NCBI GenBank assembly: GCA_036010965.1
Contig: DASCMO010000172.1
Coordinates: 1-36,332, forward strand
DNA length: 36,332 bases
Direction: 5' to 3'
Source of the DNA: GCA-2686265 sp036010965
GTDB taxonomy: Bacteria; Planctomycetota; UBA1135; GCA-002686595
Position numbers and translations under genes: made by a program. Positions 1 through 6,933 of the stretch are shown here, one piece after another (the stretch's first letter is position 1; the number at the start of each line of letters is the position of its first letter). Under the pieces are notes generated by a model. It did not search any database. It had not been told where the DNA came from and saw nothing but the letters and a program-made list of their open reading frames with translations.

Positions 1-56
1 GCGTAGGATGTGCTGGCGACCGCAAGCCGCTCTAATCTCAGGAAGGACCACCGCTC

Positions 57-1181
57 ATGATCCAGTTCATCGCACTGTTCGGGCTGCTCGGCGGGGGGGT
101 CGCCGACTCGCCTCCCGCCCTCGTCGAGGACCTGGAGAGCACCTACTTCGAGCTCGAGGAGGCCTATGAAGACGCCATGAGCGCATGGCGCGAGGGGCTC
201 AACGCCTGGCGCAAGGCACGCGCCGAGGACCCCAAGCTCAGGCCGCCGACCTCGCCCGCCTCGGCCTTCTACCCGCGCTACTGGGAGCTCAGCCAGGGAG
301 GCTTCGGACGCGCCAAGCTCTGGTGTCTGAAGCAGTTCCACTCGGCCCGCGAGCTGGGGGGGATGTCGAACCGCCTGGGCCTGTGCCTGGATCTGGTGCA
401 GAACCACGCCGGCGAGGAGTGGGCGGTGGAGATCGTCGAGGTCCTCGGGCGCCTGGCGAGCCCCTCGCGAAACAACCTGGGGCCCAACGTCGCCTTCGGC
501 CTGATGGACGAGATCGCCGACCGCAATGACGACCCGGACATCCTCGTCAACGTCCTATACAACAAGGGCCGCTCCCTCGAGCGCAGCGACGACGAGGAGG
601 AGGTCGCGCAGGCACACGCCTTCTTTCGCACCCTACGCGAGGAGCACGCCGAGCACGAGCTCGCTCAGCGTGCCGCGGGCTTCCTCTTCCGCGAGGAGCA
701 CCTGCAGATCGGCATGACCTGCCCGGACTTCACCTCGAGTGACGTCGATGGGAATCCTGTGCGACTCTCGGACCATCGCGGTCGAGTGGTCGTGCTCGAC
801 TTCTGGGGATTCTGGTGAGGCCCTTGCCGTGCGATGATCCCGCACGAGAAGGCGCTCGTGGAGCGCCTTGGAGACCAGCCTTTCACCCTGCTCGGCATCA
901 ACTCAGATTCCGATCCCGATAAGTTCCGCGCCCAGTGCGAGGAGTTCGGCGTGACCTGGACCAGCAGCTTCGAGGGTTCCACCCGCGAGGGTGTACCGCG
1001 CGCCTGGGGCGTGACCTACTGGCCGACCATTTACGTCCTCGACCACGAGGGCGTGATCCGCTTCAAGGACGTGCGTGGCGAGGAGATGGACGCCGCCGTC
1101 GACCTCCTGCTCGCCGAGCAGCGCGGGGAGGCCCCGCCCGCCGGACGGGAGCTGGCGTCAGACCCCGACCACGGGCGCTGA
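57..1181 (+). CDS. Exported TlpA/thioredoxin-like selenoprotein (Sec254, WUGPC active site)
   Basis: Predicted envelope thiol-disulfide oxidoreductase of 374 residues if the in-frame TGA at 816-818 is read as selenocysteine. Residues 1-17 look like a signal peptide. Residues 20-215 form an acidic, helical domain that I do not recognise but that recurs in two paralogues downstream. From about residue 218 there is an AhpC/TSA-TlpA thioredoxin fold: a (C)PDF entry strand, the LSDHRG motif, VVVLDFWGFW, then Sec254-Gly-Pro-Cys257, LLGINSDSD, and the cis-Pro loop YWPTIYVLDHEG. The fold is complete only if the TGA is read through; stopping there leaves 253 residues with no active site. The ATG at 57 has an AGGAAGGA ribosome site (40-47) 9 nt upstream. 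That TGA encodes Sec is inferred from in-frame homology, the position at the catalytic Cys, the hairpin at 822-852 and the Cys paralogue at 3097-4173. A true stop or a sequencing error is the alternative. Confidence 0.9.
816..818 (+). other. In-frame TGA, predicted selenocysteine codon (Sec254)
   Basis: The TGA falls exactly where the thioredoxin-fold active site needs its nucleophilic Cys: FWGFW-TGA-GPC. The downstream reading frame stays open to 1181 and matches the second half of the paralogues residue by residue (PHxKALVxRL, FxLLGINxDSD). Confidence 0.88.
822..852 (+). promoter_or_regulatory. SECIS-like hairpin after the TGA of the first selenoprotein gene
   Basis: Visible stem: CGTGCG (828-833) pairs perfectly with CGCACG (841-846) around a 7-nt loop, ATGATCC. 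Below a 2x2 internal loop, CCTT (822-825) pairs with AAGG (849-852). The apical loop begins 16 nt after the last base of the TGA and contains a G. This fits the usual spacing of bacterial SECIS elements, which lie inside the coding region just after the UGA and are bound by SelB. Folding was done by eye only. Confidence 0.7.
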
Positions 1182-1236
1182 CGGACGTGACCGGGGATTC
1201 AGAGAGAGCGGCCGTCCCGGCGCTGCCGGGGCCGCC

Positions 1237-1575
1237 TTAGGGTCGGGGGTGGGCGAAGTGTTCGAAGAACAGCGCTCCTGCGCCGGCGAGCACCAGGGCC
1301 CACCAGATCACTACCCAGAGAATCGGCCATTTCGTCTCGGGTCGCGCCGCCCTGCTCCTGCACAGCCAGTTCGCCAACAAGAGGCCCAGGAGCATGGGGC
1401 CCCAGCCCATGCAGGTGAACCAACGCCTGAACGCTTCCCACCCGCGGCTATCCACAGCATCGGGGCCCAGTCCGTCCCTCAGGATCCAGGCGAAGGGTGC
1501 CATGAAGATCCAACACAGGAGCGCTGCTTGGACCAGGATCCGGAGGGTGGCGGAGGCAAGTTCTCGACGTCTCAC
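1237..1575 (-). CDS. Small hydrophobic membrane protein, three predicted helices
   Basis: A 112-residue protein on the opposite strand between the first selenoprotein gene and the glycyl-tRNA synthetase gene. It has three hydrophobic stretches, at about residues 10-31 (LVQAALLCWIFMAPFAWIL), 52-70 (CMGWGPMLLGLLLANWLC) and 83-103 (WPILWVVIWWALVLAGAGAL). They are separated by charged loops, as expected of a real inner-membrane protein rather than an antisense shadow. The start is GTG at 1575, with a weak AGGATG 8 nt upstream. I recognise no family and assign no function. The stretch 1182-1236 beyond its stop holds nothing I can name. Confidence 0.55.
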   Translation of the reverse strand: MRRRELASATLRILVQAALLCWIFMAPFAWILRDGLGPDAVDSRGWEAFRRWFTCMGWGPMLLGLLLANWLCRSRAARPETKWPILWVVIWWALVLAGAGALFFEHFAHPRP

Positions 1576-1690
1576 AGAGACATCCTAGCTAGCGAGATTC
1601 CCGACGCGTCCCCTCGGCGCTTGGGCTGCGCCCTATCCGGCGCGTATCCTCTGCGCCTCGCCGACGACCCGAGGTAAACCGCAACGCACC

Positions 1691-3049
1691 ATGGCCAAGC
1701 CCCAGCCGACCCTGATGGACAAGATCGTCTCCCTCTGCAAGCGCAGGGGATTCATCTTTCAGGCTTCCGAGATCTATGGCGGCATCGGGAACACCTACGA
1801 CTACGGGCCGCTCGGAGTCGAGCTCAAGCGGCGCGTCAAGGACGCCTGGTGGAACGCCACCGTGACCGGCCGTGGGGACGTCGTCGGGCTGGACTCGGCC
1901 ATCATCCAGAACCCCAAGACCTGGGAGACTTCCGGGCACGTGGCGGGCTTCACCGACCCCATGGTGGACTGCAAGAAGTGCAAGGCGCGCTTCCGGGCCG
2001 ACCACATCGCCGACCTCTCGTGCCCTGAGAAGCCCTCCAAACGGCCGGGCGAGTGCGAGGGCGAGCTGACCGAGCCGCGCTCCTTCAACCTGATGTTCAA
2101 GACCCACGTGGGCCCGATGGAGGACTCGGGCTCGATCGCCTATCTGCGGCCCGAGACGGCCCAGGGGATTTTCCTGAACTTCAAGTCGGTCCTCGAGAGC
2201 TCGCGCCTCAAGCCGCCCTTCGGCATCGCCCAGATCGGCAAGTCCTTTCGCAACGAGATCACCCCCGGCAACTTCATCTTTCGCACGCGCGAGTTCGAGC
2301 AGGCGGAGATGGAGTTCTTCGTGCCGCCCGCGGAGAACGATGAGTGGTACGAGCACTGGCGCAGCGCGCGCTTCGACTGGTACGTGCAGCACGGCATCAA
2401 CCCCGAGCGCCTGCGCCTGCGCGAGCACGGCGCTGCCGAGCTCGCTCACTACTCGACGGCCACCGCGGACATCGAATACGAGTATCCCTTCGGCTGGGGC
2501 GAGCTCGAGGGCATCGCCTGCCGCACGGACTTCGACCTCGCGCGCCACTCCGAGGCCTCGGGGACGGACCTGCGCTACTTCGATCCGGAGAGCAGGGAAC
2601 GCTACTTTCCCTACGTGATCGAACCGGCGGGCGGCGTCGATCGCATGGCGTTGACCTTCCTGATCGACGCCTACGAGGAAGAGGTTCTCGAGAAGGACAC
2701 GCGCGTCGTGATCCACTTCCACCCACGCATCGCGCCGATCACCGCGGCGATCTTCCCGCTGGTCAAGAAGGAAGGCATGCCCGAGCGCGCGCGGGAGATC
2801 GAGGCCGATCTGCGGGCGGCGCGCCTGACCACCTTCTACGACGAGAAGGCGGCCATCGGTCGCCGCTACCGCCGCCAGGACGAGGTCGGCACCCCCTTCT
2901 GCGTGACGATTGACGGCGACACTCTCTCCGAGAACGTCGTCACCGTGCGCCACCGCGACTCCATGGAGCAGGAGCGCGTCCCTGCGGGCGAGCTCGTCGC
3001 CTACCTGGACGAGGCCGTGCGCACCTGGGGCCTGCCGTCTACAGTCTAG
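1691..3049 (+). CDS. glyQS: Glycine--tRNA ligase, dimeric (alpha2) class II type
   Basis: Charges tRNA-Gly with glycine in the cytoplasm. The 452 residues match the homodimeric glycyl-tRNA synthetase found in many bacteria and eukaryotes, not the alpha2beta2 E. coli type. Visible marks are the N-terminal RRGFIFQASEIYGGIGNTYDYGPLG block, a zinc-type insertion (CKKCKARF followed by C about 20 residues on), class II motif 2 around SFRNEITPGNF-IFRTREFEQAEMEFF, motif 3 near the GGVDRMALTFL segment, and an anticodon-binding C-terminal domain (residues about 350-452). Length is normal for the family. The ATG at 1691 agrees with the family N-terminus; the nearest purine-rich site (GAGG, 1671-1674) is rather far upstream. 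It sits between the first selenoprotein gene and its two paralogues on the same strand; I see no functional link beyond position. Confidence 0.96.
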   Translation: MAKPQPTLMDKIVSLCKRRGFIFQASEIYGGIGNTYDYGPLGVELKRRVKDAWWNATVTGRGDVVGLDSAIIQNPKTWETSGHVAGFTDPMVDCKKCKARFRADHIADLSCPEKPSKRPGECEGELTEPRSFNLMFKTHVGPMEDSGSIAYLRPETAQGIFLNFKSVLESSRLKPPFGIAQIGKSFRNEITPGNFIFRTREFEQAEMEFFVPPAENDEWYEHWRSARFDWYVQHGINPERLRLREHGAAELAHYSTATADIEYEYPFGWGELEGIACRTDFDLARHSEASGTDLRYFDPESRERYFPYVIEPAGGVDRMALTFLIDAYEEEVLEKDTRVVIHFHPRIAPITAAIFPLVKKEGMPERAREIEADLRAARLTTFYDEKAAIGRRYRRQDEVGTPFCVTIDGDTLSENVVTVRHRDSMEQERVPAGELVAYLDEAVRTWGLPSTV

Positions 3050-3096
3050 GCGACCGCCGGCGAACCGCCCGACTGGCGGACAAGGCGTACCGAGCC

Positions 3097-4173
3097 ATGC
3101 AACGCTGCCTCCTCATCCTCCTCGCTGCGCTCTCGGGCGCCTGGCTCGCGGATGCGCGGCTGGGACAGGACCCGCCCGCCGACGAGAGCGCATCGGAGGC
3201 GCTCGTGGAGGCCTATAAAGACGCTCTCAAAATCTGGAAGCAGGACTACCGCCTGGCCTTCGGCCTGGAGGAACGCGAAGCTCTCAGCGAGCGTCACCCG
3301 GCCGTCGGCTTCCTGCCGCGCTTCGTAGCCTGCGGCGCGGGCGGCGATGGGAAGGCTCTACTGTGGGCGACACGCCTCGTGGACGACGCACGAGGGACGG
3401 CGGCCGAGCGCAAGGCGCTGAAGCGACGCTGCTACGAGCGCCTGGTGGAGGAGTTCGGTGCGCGCTCGTGGTTTCGGGAAGCGGTCGTCGCCATCGACGA
3501 GGACCGGGCGGACCTCGGGAGCGCGACCGCGGCGACCCTTTTGGCCAAGGTCGCCGAGCAGGGCGCGACCTCCGCTCTGCGGGCCGAGGCCCTCTGGCGC
3601 TGGGGGGGGCTGTTGATCGACAGCGAACGACCCGATCAACGCGCTGCCGGTCTGGCGATCTGGGAGCGACTGTTCGCCGAATACCCGCGCACCTTGCAGA
3701 GCGCCCGCGCACGGCAGGAATACGAACTGGAGAAGCACCTGGGCATCGGATCGGTGGCCCGCGACTTCGAGGCGACCGACCTGCAAGGGAGGAAGTTCAA
3801 GCTCTCCGACTACCGCGGCAAGGTCGTCGTGCTGGACTTCTGGGGCTTCTGGTGCCCCACTTGTCGCCGTGCTCTGCCACACCTCGTTCAGCTCAATCAA
3901 CGCCTAGCGGACGAGCCCTTCGCGATCCTGGGCGTCAACACCGATAGCGACGCCGAGGCGGTCCGCTCACAACTGAGCGGCCAGCACGTCAACTGGCGCA
4001 ACGCCTTCGACGGCTCCCGCAACGGCCCGCTGACACGTGCCTGGCGCGTGCGGTCCTTCCCGACTGTCTACGTCCTCGATCACGAGGGGCGCATCCGCGC
4101 CCGCAACGTTCACGGCGACGCCCTCGACCGCAAGGTGCTCGAGCTGTTGGCCGAAATGAAAGAAGATGCCTAG
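3097..4173 (+). CDS. Exported TlpA/thioredoxin-like protein, Cys-containing paralogue
   Basis: A 358-residue envelope thioredoxin-fold protein and the Cys counterpart of the selenoproteins on either side. Residues 1-20 are a hydrophobic signal peptide (LLILLAALSGAWLADA). The middle domain (about 25-215) shares the block HPAxxFLPRF...G-GKA..W with the paralogue at 4183-5247. The thioredoxin domain starts near residue 217 (ARDFEATDLQGRKFKLSDYRGK). Its active site is W-Cys253-P-T-Cys256, at the position equivalent to Sec254/Cys257 upstream, followed by ILGVNTDSD and the cis-Pro loop SFPTVYVLDHEG. It is a complete gene with no internal TGA and is the key internal control showing what the TGA codons of its neighbours replace. 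Its stop (4171-4173) lies 9 nt before the next start, so the two are probably cotranscribed. The natural substrate is unknown. Confidence 0.92.
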   Translation: MQRCLLILLAALSGAWLADARLGQDPPADESASEALVEAYKDALKIWKQDYRLAFGLEEREALSERHPAVGFLPRFVACGAGGDGKALLWATRLVDDARGTAAERKALKRRCYERLVEEFGARSWFREAVVAIDEDRADLGSATAATLLAKVAEQGATSALRAEALWRWGGLLIDSERPDQRAAGLAIWERLFAEYPRTLQSARARQEYELEKHLGIGSVARDFEATDLQGRKFKLSDYRGKVVVLDFWGFWCPTCRRALPHLVQLNQRLADEPFAILGVNTDSDAEAVRSQLSGQHVNWRNAFDGSRNGPLTRAWRVRSFPTVYVLDHEGRIRARNVHGDALDRKVLELLAEMKEDA

Positions 4174-4182
4174 GATGCCACC

Positions 4183-5247
4183 ATGTTGATCCCCATCGCG
4201 ATGATGTGCGCATCTCTCAGCGCGCCGCTGCAGGACGCAGAGTCCGCCAAGGTCGACGGGCTGGTCGAACAGCTCAACGTCGAGTACGAGGAGGCGCTGG
4301 ACGCCCACCGCCTGGCCCTCAAGGGCGCCGAGGGCCTGAAGGCGCGCCGCGCCTTGCGCAAGGCCCACCCGGCCAGAGAGTTCCTGCCCCGCTTCGAGAT
4401 CCTCGGGCTCGAAGGAGGAGGCAAGGCCTGGATGTGGATCATCGCTCAGTGCCGCGTGGCGGGCGTCGAGCGTAAGCAGATCGGAGCCCTCAAGGATCGC
4501 TGCTTCACGCGCCTGTGCGCGGAGCACTCGGGCGCCGAGTGGTTCGGCGAGGTGCTCGAGCGCCTGCGGCGGGAGGAGCGCGCCATCGGCGACGAACGCG
4601 TGCGCGAACTGCTGGGTGGAGTGATCACCGACGGTGCGAGCGAGGCGAGCCGCGCGGGCGCGCTCTACCAGCTCGCGCGCCTGGAGTTCGGGGGTGACGA
4701 GCAGGGCGAGGCGCGCGGCCTCGCGCTGTTCGAACGACTGATCGAGGAGTACCCCGAGACGACCTACGCCGAGGACGCGGCCCGCGCTCTGTTCCAGAGC
4801 CGCTACCTGGCGATCGGCAAGACCCCGCCCGACTTCGAGACCACCGATGCGGACGGCGTCGCGTTCCGACTCTCCGACTACCGCGGGAAGATCGTCGTGG
4901 TGGATTTCTGGGGATTCTGGTGAGGCCCCTGCAAGGGTGAGTTCCCTCACCAGAAGGCGCTGGTCAAGCGCCTGCAAGGAGAACCCTTCGCTCTCCTCGG
5001 CATCAACACCGACAGCGACAAGGACGAGTACCGGCGGCAGATCGAGGAAACCGGGATCACCTGGCGCAGCTCCTGGCAGGGCTCGACCCGCGGCCCGCTC
5101 TGCGAGCTGTGGCAAGTGAACTCCTTCCCCACCCTCTACCTGCTCGACGCCAAGGGCGTCATCCGCGCCCGCGATCTGCGCGGCGAGGCAGTCGGCGCGA
5201 AGGTCGACGAGCTGTTGGCGGAGCTGAAGGCGCGCGGGAGCGGCTGA
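4183..5247 (+). CDS. Exported TlpA/thioredoxin-like selenoprotein (Sec247, WUGPC active site)
   Basis: The second predicted selenoprotein: 354 residues with the TGA at 4921-4923 read as Sec247. A short signal peptide (MLIPIAMMCASLSA) precedes the helical domain (about 20-205) with HPAREFLPRFEILGLEGGGKAW. The thioredoxin domain begins near residue 210 (PPDFETTDADGVAFRLSDYRGK) and runs VVVDFWGFW-Sec-GPC250, ALLGINTDSD and the cis-Pro loop SFPTLYLLDAKG. Terminating at the TGA would remove the resolving Cys, the cis-Pro and about 105 residues that are clearly homologous to the two paralogues. The ATG at 4183 follows the Cys paralogue by 9 nt, with AGGATG (4172-4177) overlapping that stop. The gene converges on the gamma-glutamyltransferase-like gene 17 nt away. 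No selA, selB, selC or selD is in the window; they must be encoded elsewhere for this reading to hold. Confidence 0.9.
4921..4923 (+). other. In-frame TGA, predicted selenocysteine codon (Sec247)
   Basis: FWGFW-TGA-GPC: the same active-site position as the TGA at 816-818, in an independent gene copy. The frame continues open to the stop at 5245-5247. Confidence 0.88.
4928..4957 (+). promoter_or_regulatory. SECIS-like hairpin after the TGA of the second selenoprotein gene
   Basis: GGTGAG (4936-4941) pairs perfectly with CTCACC (4946-4951) around loop TTCC. CCT (4928-4930) pairs with AGG (4955-4957) below an asymmetric internal loop. The 3' arm of the apical stem lies 23-28 nt after the TGA, exactly as in the first gene, although the stem sequence differs, so pairing rather than sequence is kept. 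If the top G-C pair opens, the loop carries GU, as in known bacterial SECIS loops. Folded by eye. Confidence 0.7.
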
Positions 5248-5264
5248 CCAGCGCCGCCCGGGGA

Positions 5265-6896
5265 TCAGAAGCCGACGGCCTGTCCGTCCTTGCGTGACTC
5301 CGAGGCGCCGAAGTAGACGCCCCGCTGCCGGGCGACCGCCTGGTATCCGCCGAAGGCACCCACGCCGGCGGCGACCTGGTGGTGCCGTCGCACGAGCTCG
5401 CGCACGTTCTCCTGGCTGAACCCGCTCTCGAGCAGCAGCCGCCCGCTTCCCGAGGCCCGCTCGCCCGTGGGCCGGGACGAGCCGCTGTGCACCATGCGCG
5501 GCGCGTCGCCCGCCTCTTGCAGTCCGAAACCGAAGTCCACCAGGTTGATCACGATCTGGGCGTGGCCCTGGGGCTGGGTGTCGCCGCCCATCACACCGAA
5601 GCTCACCCAGGGGCGTCCGTCGCGCGTCAGGAAGGCCGGGATGATCGTGTGAAAGGGGCGCTTTCGGGGTGCGTAGGTGTTGGCGCGCCCGGGCGTCAGG
5701 TCGAACAGCTCGCCGCGGTCCTGCAGGCAAAAACCCAGGCCGGGAGGCGTGAGACCCGAGCCCATGCCGCGGTAGTTGCTCTGGATCAGCGACACCATCT
5801 GACCGTCGTCGTCGGCTGTCGAGAGGCAGATCGTGTCCCCGCGGGCGAGGGCCGGATTGCCGGGCTCGATATGGCGGCCGGCGCGTACGGGGTCGATCAG
5901 AGCGCGTCGCGTCGCCGCGTACTCCTTCGAGATCAACGCCTCCACGGGCACCTCGGCGAACTCCGGGTCGGCGTAGAAGCGCGCGCGATCCTCGAAGGCC
6001 AGCTTCTTGGCCTCGCACAGGAAGTGCAGGTGATCGGCGCTCCCGAAACCCATCGCGGACAGGTCGTAGTCCTCGAGGATGTTCAGGATCTGCAGGGCGG
6101 CGATGCCCTGCCCGCTAGGCGGCAGCTCCCAGAGCTCGACGCCGCGGTAGGTCGTCGAGACCGGATCGATCCAGTCGGAGCGGTGCCGCTCCAGGTCCTC
6201 GCGGCGCAGGTAGCCGTCGGTCGAGCGCATGAAGGCGTCGATGGTCTCGGCGACCTCTCCGGCGTAGAACGCCTCCCGCCCCTCGGCGCCGATACGCTCC
6301 AGGGTGCGCGCGAGGTCGGGGTTGGCGAACAGCTCACCCTTTGCCGGCGCTCGCCCTGCGGGCAGGAAGGTGTCCGCGAATCCGGGCTGGCCCCCCAGGA
6401 CCTTGGCGCTGCGCTGCCAGGCCCAGGCGATCACCTCGGTGATCGGTGCTCCCTCGCGGGCGTAGCGCACCGCCGGCTCGAACACGCGCTCGAGGGGCAG
6501 GCGACCGTAGCGCTCGTGGAGCTCGCACCAGCCGTCCACGCAGCCGGGCACGCTCACCGACAGGGGGCCGTGGGCTGGGATGCGCTCAATCCCCAAGCGG
6601 GCGAATTCCTCGAGGGAGAGCCCCGCGGGCGAGCGCCCGCTAGCGTTCAGGCCCGCCAGGCGGCGCTGGTCGGGGTCCCAGACCAGCGCGAACAGGTCGC
6701 CGCCCAGACCGCAGCCGGTGGGCTCGACCAGGCACTGCACGGCGTTGGCGCCGATGGCGGCGTCCACCGCGCTGCCGCCGGCTGCCAGCAGGCCCACGGC
6801 CGCCTGGCTGGCCAGGGGCTGGCTTGTGGCGGCCATCCCGTGCAGAGCGATGATCTCGGAACGAGAGGCGAAGGGCTGGCCGGTGATGCGGTCCAC
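5265..6896 (-). CDS. Gamma-glutamyltransferase-family N-terminal nucleophile hydrolase
   Basis: A 543-residue protein of the gamma-glutamyltranspeptidase family, which cleaves gamma-glutamyl bonds such as in glutathione and self-processes into two subunits. The N-terminal block AATSQPLASQAA..LLAAGGSAVDAAIGAN and the EPTGCGLGGD motif are typical. The likely self-cleavage and catalytic nucleophile is Thr355 in GDTICLSTADDDG, and MGSG and MGGDTQPQGH follow in the small subunit. No signal peptide is visible, so this resembles the cytoplasmic YwrD-like branch more than periplasmic Ggt; acylases of the same fold are an alternative. The start is GTG at 6896, 37 nt from the next gene upstream (stop at 6934), which has the same orientation. 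The canonical TTH at the nucleophile is altered to DTI here, so true transpeptidase specificity is uncertain. Confidence 0.88.
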   Translation of the reverse strand: MDRITGQPFASRSEIIALHGMAATSQPLASQAAVGLLAAGGSAVDAAIGANAVQCLVEPTGCGLGGDLFALVWDPDQRRLAGLNASGRSPAGLSLEEFARLGIERIPAHGPLSVSVPGCVDGWCELHERYGRLPLERVFEPAVRYAREGAPITEVIAWAWQRSAKVLGGQPGFADTFLPAGRAPAKGELFANPDLARTLERIGAEGREAFYAGEVAETIDAFMRSTDGYLRREDLERHRSDWIDPVSTTYRGVELWELPPSGQGIAALQILNILEDYDLSAMGFGSADHLHFLCEAKKLAFEDRARFYADPEFAEVPVEALISKEYAATRRALIDPVRAGRHIEPGNPALARGDTICLSTADDDGQMVSLIQSNYRGMGSGLTPPGLGFCLQDRGELFDLTPGRANTYAPRKRPFHTIIPAFLTRDGRPWVSFGVMGGDTQPQGHAQIVINLVDFGFGLQEAGDAPRMVHSGSSRPTGERASGSGRLLLESGFSQENVRELVRRHHQVAAGVGAFGGYQAVARQRGVYFGASESRKDGQAVGF

Positions 6897-6933
6897 GAGG
6901 CGATTGTACCCGCCACTCGCGCCCGTCCGTCGT

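Noticed and set aside
816..818. Reading the TGA as a true stop, with the downstream half as a separate gene or pseudogene.
   Set aside because: The two halves are in the same frame, the missing piece is exactly one active-site residue, a paralogue has Cys there, and a second paralogue shows the same TGA at the same position.
1589..2953. Minus-strand open frame opposite the glycyl-tRNA synthetase gene, and similar long antisense frames opposite the gamma-glutamyltransferase, FAD oxidoreductase and MATE genes.
   Set aside because: All lie antisense to clearly identified genes and show Arg/Ala/Gly/Val-rich or His/Gln-rich sequence with no motif.
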